This document shows, piece after piece, positions 1 through 8,446 of a stretch of 64,000 bases of DNA. A program made the translations under genes and the position numbers. Source of the DNA: Pantoea sp. AS-PWVM4 (lineage in GTDB: Bacteria > Pseudomonadota > Gammaproteobacteria > Enterobacterales > Enterobacteriaceae); the NCBI RefSeq assembly GCF_000468095.1, contig NZ_ASZC01000009.1, forward strand, positions 80,280 through 144,279. The letters are read 5' to 3'. Under the pieces are notes generated by a model. The model had not been told where the DNA came from. It did no database searches and was given only the letters and a program-made list of their open reading frames with translations. Position 1 is the first letter of the stretch; each line of letters opens with the position of its first letter.

Positions 1-1
1 C

Positions 2-1282
2 TGGTTCAGCCCGGTGCTGAAACCGCAACTGGAAGAGAAGTTCGCCGAGCTGGCGGTGCGCCCGCGTGATGAGCAGGAGCTGGCGGCGGTGGTGGCGGCC
101 TGTACTGCCCGCCGCATCCCGCTGAATCTGCGGGGTGGTGGCACCGGCAACTACGGTCAGCTGATTCCGCTTAACGGTGGGTTGATGGTCGATATGACCA
201 AACTCAACGCCGTGGTGAGCATGGGGCAGGGCACGGTCTGTGCGCAGGCCGGGATTCGCCTCGGTGATCTGGAAGCCCATACCCGGCCGCTCGGTTGGGA
301 GCTGCGTTGTATGCCGTCCACCTGGAAGCTGGCGACTCTTGGCGGTCTGTTTGGCGGCGGTTTTGGTGGCGTGGGTTCCATCAACTATGGCCCGCTGGCA
401 GCACCTGGCAATGTGTTGTCGGTGAAGCTGATGACCATGGAAGAGACGCCGCGCATCCTGACGCTTCAGGCACCGGATGCCTTGCTGCTGCACCACGCTT
501 ACGGCAGTAACGGCATCGTGCTGGAAATCGAGCTGGCGCTGGCTCCGCGTCATGACTGGATCGAACGTCTCGACACCTTTACCAGTTTTCCGGCGGCGAT
601 GGCCTTTGCTGATGCCCTGGCAAAATCGCCGGGGCTGGTGAAGCGTCAGGTGGCGGTGATGGCTGCGCCGGTACTGGATTACTTCACCGATCTCGCTGAC
701 GCGGAGGTGGCGGGACAACACGGCGTGATTTCGGTGGTCGGCGTGGAGAGCGACCGTCTGCTGCCATCATTGCTGACGCAGCATGGTGGCCGCAGCGCGT
801 TGCATTTTGCCGAGGGTGAGAACCACGGCCATTCGCTGATTGAATATTGCTGGAACCACACCACGCTTCAGGCGCTGAAAGTGGATAAAACCCTGACCTA
901 TCTGCAAACCGCCTATGCAGCGGAAAATTACCATCAGCAGGCGTTGGCGATGGAAGCGCAATTATCAGATGAAGTGATGTCGCATATTGAATTTCTGCGC
1001 GATATGAACGGCACCTTAACCTGTAGCGGCTTGCCGCTGGTGCGTTTTAGCGATGAAGATCGCCTGAATGGTATTATGCAAATTTACCGTGATAACGGTG
1101 TGAAAATAAATAACCCGCACGTTATTCATATTGAAGATGGTAAACAGGGCATGGTGCGGGCGGATGTTGTTGCTATGAAACGCGCCTGCGATCCGTATAA
1201 TTTACTTAATCCCGGCAAATTACGTGGCTGGGAAGTGCGCGATACATTGCCGGATGTGAAAATAACCGGTGTAAATAATTAA
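2..1282 (+). CDS. FAD-binding oxidoreductase, 5'-truncated by the window edge
   Basis: The visible protein is about 427 residues. The frame is open to the left edge (it reads W-F-S-P-V-L-K-P), so the true start lies outside; the GTG at 14 is only an internal codon. The first 150 residues have the FAD-binding type 4 (PCMH) pattern: an RPRDEQEL segment, then LRGGGTGNYGQ for the FAD pyrophosphate, and a glycine-rich GGLFGGGFGG. The C-terminus has the DPYNLLNPGK motif typical of GlcD/lactate-dehydrogenase-like flavoproteins. The likely role is oxidation of a small hydroxy acid or alcohol by flavin; the substrate cannot be read from sequence. An OprD porin follows 101 bp downstream on the same strand, so the two may serve uptake and oxidation of one compound (inference). 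Confidence 0.8.
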   Translation, partial: WFSPVLKPQLEEKFAELAVRPRDEQELAAVVAACTARRIPLNLRGGGTGNYGQLIPLNGGLMVDMTKLNAVVSMGQGTVCAQAGIRLGDLEAHTRPLGWELRCMPSTWKLATLGGLFGGGFGGVGSINYGPLAAPGNVLSVKLMTMEETPRILTLQAPDALLLHHAYGSNGIVLEIELALAPRHDWIERLDTFTSFPAAMAFADALAKSPGLVKRQVAVMAAPVLDYFTDLADAEVAGQHGVISVVGVESDRLLPSLLTQHGGRSALHFAEGENHGHSLIEYCWNHTTLQALKVDKTLTYLQTAYAAENYHQQALAMEAQLSDEVMSHIEFLRDMNGTLTCSGLPLVRFSDEDRLNGIMQIYRDNGVKINNPHVIHIEDGKQGMVRADVVAMKRACDPYNLLNPGKLRGWEVRDTLPDVKITGVNN

Positions 1283-1306
1283 TCAATAATAAAACTTTTT
1301 TACCGT

Positions 1307-1360
1307 AAAGCGAGCCACCACCGCACATTTATTGTGCGGGTGGCCATGCTTTGCTCTTTT
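1307..1360 (+). terminator. Hairpin between the oxidase and porin genes, terminator-like
   Basis: The arms GCCACC...GCACA (1314-1327) and TGTGCGGGTGGC (1333-1344) pair strongly. An outer AAAGC/GCTTT pairing lies at 1307-1353, and a short T run follows at 1357-1360. It could end the oxidase transcript or only attenuate read-through into the porin. Confidence 0.5.
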
Positions 1361-1383
1361 AAAAAGTGACGAGGCTTGGGACT

Positions 1384-2661
1384 ATGCAATTAAAAACACT
1401 GAGTGGTGCGTGTCTTGCTGCGCTGTTTTTCCCGCTTGCTCCGGCTGCACTGGCGGCAACACAGAGCAATATCAGCGATTGTCAGTACGGTGCGAGTGGC
1501 GTAAATAGTTTTACCGATATCTTCACCTGTGGCACCGTGAGCGGTAGTTTGCGTACGCTGTATTATTCGACGCATAACGCCTATTTCTCCAAAGGGTTTA
1601 ATCAGGATACCGTGAGCTACGGTGGCAGCATCAAGTATGAAACCGCGCCGTTTTATGGTTTTCGTGCTGGCGTCAGCGGTATTTTCCTGCGTGGTATCGA
1701 TCATCCGGATGAAGCAAATACCATCAGCGATATTGGCGATAATCAAACCAACGTCGGTGAGGCTTATTTAAGCTGGCAGCAGGATGATTTTAAAATAACG
1801 GCCGGTGATCAACGAATCAATATTCCTTTTGTCGGTGATTACGACTGGCGTATTACGCCAATTCTGTTCCGTGGCGTTGATGCGAATTACGGCGACAGCA
1901 CCAATTATCTGCATGCCACTAAAGTCTGGCGTTATAAACCGTGGGGTGACGATCAGTTCCTTAATACCACGGCGTATACCGATGTTGATGAACGCACCAA
2001 CGGCATGTGGGCGTTGGGCGGTGGTCGCGGCACGCAGTGGGACGGTAAAAAACTCACCGGCCAGTTGTGGTATCAGGAGTACGCCGATTACACCCGTCTG
2101 GTGTATGGCGAGAGTCATTTGCAATGGCAGGATACGCTGTTCCAGCCGGACCTGGGCGTGCAGTTTATTCGTGGCACCAGCCTTGGCAAAGCGCTCGCCG
2201 GTGAAGTCAACAGTACCTCTTACGGTGCTCAACTGGCGCTGACCTTTACCCCAGCCCTGAGCTGGAAACTGGGTTATGACCACATTGCCGCCAGCGGCAA
2301 TAGCTGGAACAACGGCTCGCTGGTTACCCCATACGCGCACAACACCTCGTCCGGTCCTTACTTTGCGCAGCCGTTCTTTACCAGTACCCAGGATCTCGGC
2401 AGCGGCAACGCCTATATGACCAACCTGAACTATGTAATGAATGAAAACCTGTCGCTCGGGACGCAGTATTCATTTATGGATCTGAAACCGTCACCGGCGT
2501 CGGCCAGCATCAACCAGTCGGAATATCTGGTGTATTTCACCTGGAGTTTCAGTGGCGTGCTGAAGGGCCTGAGCCTGACCGATTTCGCCGGGGTGCAGAC
2601 ATCCCCGCTGTATGATTCTCACTTCTGGCAGAACCGTTTGAGCCTGCAATACGATTTTTAA
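1384..2661 (+). CDS. OprD-family outer-membrane porin
   Basis: This predicted 425-residue protein opens with a Sec signal peptide: a basic MQLK start, a hydrophobic core, then an ALA-A cleavage site near residue 24. The rest alternates polar and hydrophobic residues, is rich in Tyr, Trp and Gly, and ends in an aromatic residue (LSLQYDF). These are hallmarks of an outer-membrane beta barrel. The VSGSLRTLYYST and W-F-S-G-V-L-K-G-L segments fit the OprD family of substrate-specific channels for small carboxylates, amino acids or aromatics. The ATG at 1384 is chosen because GAGG lies 9 bases upstream; a GTG at 1366 would spoil the signal peptide. A terminator follows directly. The substrate is unknown; the upstream flavoprotein suggests a shared organic acid. 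Confidence 0.85.
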   Translation: MQLKTLSGACLAALFFPLAPAALAATQSNISDCQYGASGVNSFTDIFTCGTVSGSLRTLYYSTHNAYFSKGFNQDTVSYGGSIKYETAPFYGFRAGVSGIFLRGIDHPDEANTISDIGDNQTNVGEAYLSWQQDDFKITAGDQRINIPFVGDYDWRITPILFRGVDANYGDSTNYLHATKVWRYKPWGDDQFLNTTAYTDVDERTNGMWALGGGRGTQWDGKKLTGQLWYQEYADYTRLVYGESHLQWQDTLFQPDLGVQFIRGTSLGKALAGEVNSTSYGAQLALTFTPALSWKLGYDHIAASGNSWNNGSLVTPYAHNTSSGPYFAQPFFTSTQDLGSGNAYMTNLNYVMNENLSLGTQYSFMDLKPSPASASINQSEYLVYFTWSFSGVLKGLSLTDFAGVQTSPLYDSHFWQNRLSLQYDF

Positions 2662-2666
2662 ATCCT

Positions 2667-2694
2667 CGGGGGGCTTTGCGGCCTCCCGTTTTAT
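2667..2694 (+). terminator. Rho-independent terminator of the porin gene
   Basis: The stem pairs CGGGGGGC with GCCTCCCG (one mismatch) around the loop TTTGCG and is followed by TTTTAT. It starts 6 bases after the porin stop. Confidence 0.75.
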
Positions 2695-2697
2695 CTT

Positions 2698-2727
2698 CGT
2701 AACGGCGCGATAAATCGCGCCGTTACG
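2698..2727. repeat. REP-like palindrome, single copy
   Basis: This is a near-perfect palindrome with arms CGTAACGGCGCGAT and ATCGCGCCGTTACG. It shares the GCGCGATAAATCGCGC core with four other sites in the window. It sits between the convergent porin and OtsA-like genes. Confidence 0.75.
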
Positions 2728-2746
2728 TCAGGGTTGTTACCTGAAA

Positions 2747-4174
2747 CTAATATCTCAACCTCCCCACCATTTTGGCTGTCACCACCAAACTGCCCGCCAT
2801 TACAGCTGCTTCATCACTTTCTGACTCATGTAGATCAGCCAAAAAACCGGCTGCCCACCCGTGGCAATCCTGACGGTGGATGCCTTTCATCAACCGTGCA
2901 TGGCGATTCTGACGTTCACTGAGCGGAATTCGCAACGCGGTATGGATGGCGTCGGCGATGGCATCCGGGTCATAAGGATTGACGATCAACGCGCCATCCA
3001 TATGTTCCGACGCCCCGGCAAACTGCGACAGGATCAGCACGCCAGGGTTGGCCGGATCCTGCACCGCAACATACATCTTTGCCATCAGGCTCATACCTGC
3101 CATCAGTGGCGTCACCAGCGCGACGCGGGATGCGCGATAAATGCCTGCCTGCTCCTCACGGCTGTATGATTTGGTCAGATAACTGACGGGGCACCACTCC
3201 CGCGTGCCATGTACGCCGTTCATCTCGCCACAGATGCTCTCGAGGTCATGGCTTAACCCGGCGGTGCGTGGCGCATAACCGGCCAATGGCGAGGCCAGTT
3301 GTAACAACATCATGTTGCCGACGTAATCCGGATGGTTGCGTAGCAGGACCTCAACAGCGCTGATGCGGTAAGGCAGACCGGCGCTATCGTCGAGGTGCCC
3401 TCCGCTGAGGATCGTGTTTTGCGGCAGCGTGGCGCGACACTGTTCTTCCATATAACTGCAACTGTTGCTGGCTAACAGGCAGTGCGCATCTTCCAGATCG
3501 ATCCCGACCGGATAGACACCGGTTCTGAGCAGGTGACCGTGAATGCGAAACAGCGTGCCACCGAGACGTTCGCAACGAAATGCGCTCTCCACCCACAGCA
3601 GAAAGTTGTTCATGTCCTGGCTGGTCTGAAAACCAATCAGATCGCAACACAGCAACGACTCAGCCAGCCATTGCCAGTCCGGGATGGCGGTAAATCCCTG
3701 ACCGGCGGGAAACGGTTGATGGAAGAACAGGCCGATACGGTTGGTCAAACCGGCGTCACGCATCAGCCTGACGCTGGGTATCAGGTGATAGTCCTGGATC
3801 CAGATGACATCGTCGGGCATCGCGTATTCGGCAATCGCTCGGGCGTACGCCTCATTGAATTTCCGATATTGACTCAGGTCATCCTGACTGAAGCGCGCCA
3901 GATCCGGGCGTTGATGGAACATCGGCCACAGACCCTGGTGAACATAGTTTTGGTAACCCTGTTCCCGTTCACCTCGGGTGAGCGGAAAGGTGAGGGTGTC
4001 AAATTTATGCCCCTGGCGGAAGGTCAGGGGACGTGGCATATCTGCTGCGAGGGCCTGAGTTTTGCCATCCCAGCTTACCCAAAGCCCACCGTTGCGCGAC
4101 AGAATGCTTTCATACAGGGCGGATAACGTCGAAGCCCGGGACAGATTGTGCGAAACCAGAATTAAGCCTGACAT
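2747..4174 (-). CDS. OtsA-like GT20 protein with degenerate active site
   Basis: At 475 residues it matches the usual length of trehalose-6-phosphate synthase (E. coli OtsA 474) and aligns along its length: IQDYHLIPS (126-134), NRIGLFFHQPFP (145-156), AVQDPANPGVLILSQFAGA (370-388) and ALIVNPYD. The residues that bind UDP-glucose and glucose-6-phosphate are not kept. The N-terminal SNR is SHN, the GGL loop is gone, the ERLDYSKGL motif reads GHLDDSAGL (R262 to H260, K267 to A265 by alignment), and the RDGMNLVAKEY motif reads MAGMSLMAKMY (D361 to A359, E369 to M367). His152 and the DYH triad remain. No otsB is adjacent. A catalytically dead, possibly regulatory paralogue is the simplest reading. 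It is divergent from kup. Confidence 0.75.
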   Translation of the reverse strand: MSGLILVSHNLSRASTLSALYESILSRNGGLWVSWDGKTQALAADMPRPLTFRQGHKFDTLTFPLTRGEREQGYQNYVHQGLWPMFHQRPDLARFSQDDLSQYRKFNEAYARAIAEYAMPDDVIWIQDYHLIPSVRLMRDAGLTNRIGLFFHQPFPAGQGFTAIPDWQWLAESLLCCDLIGFQTSQDMNNFLLWVESAFRCERLGGTLFRIHGHLLRTGVYPVGIDLEDAHCLLASNSCSYMEEQCRATLPQNTILSGGHLDDSAGLPYRISAVEVLLRNHPDYVGNMMLLQLASPLAGYAPRTAGLSHDLESICGEMNGVHGTREWCPVSYLTKSYSREEQAGIYRASRVALVTPLMAGMSLMAKMYVAVQDPANPGVLILSQFAGASEHMDGALIVNPYDPDAIADAIHTALRIPLSERQNRHARLMKGIHRQDCHGWAAGFLADLHESESDEAAVMAGSLVVTAKMVGRLRY

Positions 4175-4386
4175 AGCATTTTCCCTTTGATCACGATGAA
4201 AATCGTTCCATTTGATTTAAGCCATCGGCATATAAAAAAGGCGTAAAAAGATGGCGGGCGGATATAAAAATCAGGCAAAAACGGGAGGTTGTGCGCGTTA
4301 CTCTCCGCATCAGCGGCAGGGGCAGCAGCTATAATATGCTCATTCGCTTTGCTGTCCGTAACCCCCCGTGAAAGGATGCCTCTCTT

Positions 4387-6252
4387 ATGGCTTCAACTAA
4401 GCAGTCTCTCCCGGCAGGTATGCTGGCAGCGGCCGGTATCGTGTTTGGTGATATCGGCACCAGCCCGTTGTATACGCTGCGCGAATGCCTTTCGATATTA
4501 CCCAACGGCGGCATGACCTCTACTGCCGTGATGGGGTTTCTCTCGCTGATTTTTTGGGCGCTGACGCTGATCGTCACCGTGAAATACGTCTGCTTTGTGA
4601 TGCGTGCCGATCACGACGGAGAGGGTGGGATTCTGACGTTGATGTCTCTGGCTCGTCAGCATGTTACCGGTCGTGCCGGGCATTTTATCGTGTTGGCCGG
4701 GTTGATTGGTGGCGCATTCTTTTATGGTGATGGCGTGATCACACCGGCCATTTCGGTGTTGTCGGCGATTGAAGGGATCGAAGTGGTGGCACCCGCACTG
4801 GACCATGTGATTGTGCCGCTGTCGGTGGTCATCCTGACCTTACTGTTTATTATTCAAAAACATGGCACCGAGCGGGTCAGTCTGGTGTTTGGCCCGGTGA
4901 TGCTGGTGTGGTTTCTCACCCTCGCTGCGCTGGGTATCCGTGGGATTGTGATGCATCCGGGTGTGCTGCAAGCGCTGAACCCCTGGTACGCGCTGGAGTT
5001 TCTTAACAGCCACAAAGCGCTGTCGTTCGCGGCGTTAGGTATGGTGGTGTTGGCCGTGACCGGGGCCGAAGCGTTGTATGCGGATATGGGACATCTGGGG
5101 AAAGCGCCGATTCGGTTGGCATGGCTGATTATTGCGATGCCAGCGTTGGTGCTGAACTACTTTGGTCAGGGAGCGCTGGTGCTGACGGATGCGGATGCTG
5201 TGCGCAATCCTTTTTACCTGCTGGCACCAGGCTGGGCGCAGATTCCGCTGATTGTCCTTGCCACGCTATCGACCGTGATTGCGGCGCAGTCGGTGATCTC
5301 TGGCGTCTATACCCTGACGCATCAGGCGATTCGCCAGGGATTTCTGCCGCCGGTACGTATTGTCTACACCTCATCGACCGAGTCCGGGCAAATCTATATT
5401 CCGGTGGTTAACTGGCTGCTGTTTGCCGCCGTGACCGTCATTATTATCTCTTTCCGCCAATCTTCTGCGCTGTCGTCGGCGTATGGCATCGTGGTGACCG
5501 GCACTATGGTGCTGACGGCCTGTCTGGCAAGCGTGGTGGCGTTCAAAAATTGGCGCTGGCCGTTGCCCCTGGCGGTGGTGTTCCTTGTGTGTATGTTGAC
5601 CATTGATGTCCCGCTGTTTAGCGCTAATTTGATGAAACTGCTCTCCGGCGGTTGGGTGCCGGTTCTGCTGGCGATGACGATGCTGGTGTTGATGCTGATC
5701 TGGAGTAGTGAGCGCTCACTGCTGATTCGCCGACTGGCAGATGACCCGGTGGGACTGAAGGCGATGATCAGTTCGCTGGAGGCCGCACCGCCGATGAGGG
5801 TCGGTGGCACCGCGATCTTTCTCGCGCGCAAGGAGTATGAAATCCCGCAGGCGCTGCTGCATAACCTCAAACATAACCGCGTGTTGCATCAACGCACCGT
5901 ACTTTTACATATCCGCACCATCGACACGCCCAGGGTGCATAACCAGAAGCGCATCAGCATGCAGCAACTTTCCCCCTCATTTTGGCAGGTGACGGCTTCC
6001 TATGGCTGGCATGAGGTGCCCTCAATGCAGGAGATTTTGCATTTGTGCGGCCTGGAAGGCTTTGGTTGCTCGCTACAGGAAGCCTCGTTCTTTACTTCCC
6101 ACGACACGCTGGTGATGAAAAAGCGTCGCGGGTTGGCACGGGCGAAGGGGGCGATTTTCCATTTCTTCCAGCGCAATGCGTTGCGTGCTCATGAACAATT
6201 TATGATCCCTGCCAACAGGGTGATTGAGTTAGGCGGGCAGAGGGAGTTTTGA
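4387..6252 (+). CDS. kup: Low-affinity potassium transporter Kup
   Basis: This 621-residue inner-membrane protein (E. coli Kup 622) moves K+ in symport with H+. The N-terminus has the family signature GIVFGDIGTSPLYTLRE (residues 18-34), followed by about twelve hydrophobic segments to residue 450 (including GDGVITPAISVLSA and GAEALYADMGHLG). A soluble C-terminal domain of about 170 residues follows. The ATG at 4387 is preceded by AAAGGA 10 bases upstream. The divergent OtsA-like gene is 212 bp away and may share a control region. The neighbourhood differs from the E. coli kup (rbs) locus. Confidence 0.95.
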   Translation: MASTKQSLPAGMLAAAGIVFGDIGTSPLYTLRECLSILPNGGMTSTAVMGFLSLIFWALTLIVTVKYVCFVMRADHDGEGGILTLMSLARQHVTGRAGHFIVLAGLIGGAFFYGDGVITPAISVLSAIEGIEVVAPALDHVIVPLSVVILTLLFIIQKHGTERVSLVFGPVMLVWFLTLAALGIRGIVMHPGVLQALNPWYALEFLNSHKALSFAALGMVVLAVTGAEALYADMGHLGKAPIRLAWLIIAMPALVLNYFGQGALVLTDADAVRNPFYLLAPGWAQIPLIVLATLSTVIAAQSVISGVYTLTHQAIRQGFLPPVRIVYTSSTESGQIYIPVVNWLLFAAVTVIIISFRQSSALSSAYGIVVTGTMVLTACLASVVAFKNWRWPLPLAVVFLVCMLTIDVPLFSANLMKLLSGGWVPVLLAMTMLVLMLIWSSERSLLIRRLADDPVGLKAMISSLEAAPPMRVGGTAIFLARKEYEIPQALLHNLKHNRVLHQRTVLLHIRTIDTPRVHNQKRISMQQLSPSFWQVTASYGWHEVPSMQEILHLCGLEGFGCSLQEASFFTSHDTLVMKKRRGLARAKGAIFHFFQRNALRAHEQFMIPANRVIELGGQREF

Positions 6253-6436
6253 TATGAAGAGACAAAGACGTTCTGGCAGAAAGGTTTTTTAAATGAAATC
6301 TCAGATTATTCTTTAATAATGCCTTTAATAAAGGCAGGACACTTCAGAAAGGTGAATGTGTGAGGTTTACATTCTGCCAAAATTGTATTTCACTTGAATC
6401 CGCTGGAGTGGCAGTTAATGACATGGAGATGTTGCT

Positions 6437-7048
6437 GTGAGAACTGAACCGTTGACAGAGAAAACCGGACATTTAGCATGGTGTGCATTGGTGGCTCTGC
6501 ATGTTGCCAGACTGGATGGATTAGTAGGTTCGGTATCGCAGGAAAATATTTTTCTGATTCGCTGGCTCTCCACGGCACTGAAACAACATCGTTTCCCCCG
6601 TGAGGTCGCGCCGGATATTCACTGGTTACTGAAACAGGGGCGAACTCTTGGCGCAAGGTCTGAATTGCGCGATAAGCTTGAATATCTCTGGCGTACCTGC
6701 AATGGCGTATTACTGGAGCAAAATGACCTGTTCAGACTGACCTATGCCATTGAAACGGCTAAGCAGATGGATTTTACCTTTCATCATCTCAATGATCGGG
6801 AATGGTCCGGGCGTAATAGGTTCAGCGCTAATCCGGTGATGGATGCGATTTATTTGTCACGTAGCTCGCTGGATGTCTCATTTAATGAAGACGGCAAGCA
6901 AATTGCGCCTTTAATGGTGCGGCTGACAGGAAACACGGCACGACTGGAAAATATCCTTAATCGTTACGGATGGTGCACAGAAAACTGTGCTGATCACCAG
7001 ATACCTTCTCTTTATCGGTTAGTGGTGCATAGGCCATTGAATCAATAA
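6437..7048 (+). CDS. DUF2913 family protein of unknown function
   Basis: This is a 203-residue soluble protein with no signal peptide or membrane segment. The pattern HLAWCALVALHVARLDG near the N-terminus, then FLIRWLSTALKQHRFP, a WLLKQGRTLG stretch and LEYLW, matches what I recall of the DUF2913 family in enterobacteria and vibrios. No biochemical role is known for that family. The start is a GTG at 6437 with GGAG 9 bases upstream. It lies 184 bp after kup on the same strand and has its own leader, so an operon with kup is uncertain. The family assignment is from memory, without a profile search. Confidence 0.6.
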   Translation: MRTEPLTEKTGHLAWCALVALHVARLDGLVGSVSQENIFLIRWLSTALKQHRFPREVAPDIHWLLKQGRTLGARSELRDKLEYLWRTCNGVLLEQNDLFRLTYAIETAKQMDFTFHHLNDREWSGRNRFSANPVMDAIYLSRSSLDVSFNEDGKQIAPLMVRLTGNTARLENILNRYGWCTENCADHQIPSLYRLVVHRPLNQ

Positions 7049-7088
7049 TTCGCTAATTATATTTTCATATGATTGATACCGCATTAAC

Positions 7089-7109
7089 GCGATAAATCGC
7101 GCCGCTACG
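7089..7109. repeat. REP-like element, single half copy
   Basis: GCGATAAATCGCGCCGCTAC matches the right half of the inverted pairs at 24406-24477, 27740-27810 and 63840-63909. It lies 41 bp after the DUF2913 stop codon. Confidence 0.65.
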
Positions 7110-7218
7110 AATGGGTGTAAATACGATTGCTTTCCGTAACCTCCTAAAAGACCAACCTAGACAGTTCATCAATCCTGGCCGGATATTCATTCCACGCAAA
7201 CTAAACTAAGGTATAGTC

Positions 7219-7407
7219 ATGACTGCTTTGGTCATTCGTGGAAATGTTATGGCAATCTTTCACCTGTTACATCTGCGCGAAATGCTACGAATGCTGTTCG
7301 TTATTTTATGCGTGATTTTGAAACATTTTACCCATCGCAGTTTATGTTCGAAAATCGTGCTGGCTTGTCTCATCTATGTGGCCCAGGCGCTGCTATGGTG
7401 GCCTTAG
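7219..7407 (+). CDS. Possible small hydrophobic protein (62 aa or shorter)
   Basis: This open frame begins ATG-ACT-GCT and could also start at the ATG at 7249. It encodes a Leu/Ile/Val-rich peptide with two hydrophobic stretches (LRMLFVILCVIL and KIVLACLIYVAQALLWW), compatible with a small inner-membrane protein. A perfect 14-bp terminator stem follows 63 bp after the stop, so the segment probably lies within or at the end of a real transcript. A TATAGT hexamer overlaps the first ATG, which argues for the later start. I do not recognise a family. An sRNA gene is an alternative explanation. Confidence 0.35.
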   Translation: MTALVIRGNVMAIFHLLHLREMLRMLFVILCVILKHFTHRSLCSKIVLACLIYVAQALLWWP

Positions 7408-7470
7408 TTCACCGGGTTGACTGTCACCAACCTCAACCGTAATGGATGAGCTAATCGTGCGCTGGGGTAA

Positions 7471-7503
7471 AAAAAGGGTTCATGTGAAGCATGAACCCTT
7501 TTT
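7471..7503. terminator. Perfect bidirectional Rho-independent terminator
   Basis: AAAAAGGGTTCATG and its exact complement CATGAACCCTTTTT flank the loop TGAAG. A-tracts and T-tracts on both sides allow function in either direction. It closes the region holding the 62-residue frame. Confidence 0.85.
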
Positions 7504-8004
7504 CATGACAACTCACCCACGACAGGCCGGATATTTTATCGTCAGAAAATAAAGGATCGGTTGGTAAATTATAAATGTTACTCATTGGTTATTTTTGTTG
7601 TTAATTATCGACTGAAAGGTTATTGATATGACCATTATGATAATGCGGATATCGTTTTTTTTGTGAATTTTATGTTCCTTTATATTGATTAAACGTTATC
7701 GTACACATTGGAAATTATTATTATCCCGAAGCGGTTCGAATTTTTATAAACATCCTTATTAGTCATTTTTTGGTTAACGCTGAAAAATCACAATCGCGTT
7801 AACTTGTTGATTTAAATTATTATTTTGTGATTATTTGCGTATTTTTTATTGCCGAATCAGCCGCAATTTGACTTAGAATAGTCAACTGTTTCAATGTTTG
7901 ATTTTCTTTTGGTTACAGTTGGTTGGTTGATTGGTTCATTTTTTGTTTCTTGTGAATGAATATAAGATCTCTTGCAACAGAAAAACGATTTACCCACATT
8001 TTTC
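7504..8004. other. AT-rich non-coding region upstream of cyd
   Basis: About 500 bp are strongly AT-rich with no convincing frame on either strand. They contain GTTAAC twice (7772-7777 and 7798-7803) and many GTTAA/TTGAT-like motifs. Such composition suits binding by nucleoid proteins or ArcA/FNR-type regulators, which commonly control quinol oxidase genes. No site is clear enough to name. Confidence 0.4.
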
Positions 8005-8035
8005 TTGACAATATGCGGGTGGGGGGGAATATACT
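8005..8035 (+). promoter_or_regulatory. Near-consensus promoter for the cyd leader with a G7 spacer
   Basis: A perfect -35 TTGACA (8005-8010) and a -10 TATACT (8030-8035) are separated by 19 bases that include GGGTGGGGGGG. The spacing is 2 bases longer than optimal. This is the strongest promoter-like sequence upstream of cydA. It predicts an RNA start near 8042 and a leader of about 400 nt. Confidence 0.6.
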
Positions 8036-8041
8036 GACCCT

Positions 8042-8446
8042 CATTCGGACTACACAGCTCCTATATTGTGCTTTATCGAAAATATAAGCGTCTCGAAACC
8101 TGGATCATCTCAAATAAGCAAATTTCAGGTCTTAACGGTAATTAGCTTACCGTCGAGTACTGTTGCGCTTATTTTTAAGCTTCGTCGGCAATTGCCTGGT
8201 TGTAAGCATGGCCAACTGGCCAGGCTCAACATGCCATGTACATGCTGGCGGATATTATCCTGTTTCTAATGTGTTTAGCAGGGATATGTGCTAACCAGGA
8301 TGTTTTGGCGTGTAGACTAATCCGATGGTGCGACACCTTTTTCTACACTCCCCGTTCTGACTCTTACCACTTCACCTGCCATGTAAGGGGAAGAGCGTTC
8401 GGTTGTCGCTGGCTAATCTGGTCACTTAATAGAAAAGAAGATAGTC
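8042..8446 (+). other. Long structured 5' leader of the cyd operon
   Basis: No credible coding frame fills these 405 bases. Visible structure includes a GCCTGG (8191-8196)/CCAGGC pairing near 8190-8224 and a nested element at 8310-8348. In the latter, GTGTAGA pairs with TCTACAC and encloses GGTG-CGA-CACC followed by five T residues (8327-8342). The inner hairpin plus T run resembles an attenuator that the outer stem could keep or disrupt. I do not recognise a known riboswitch class. Confidence 0.4.
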
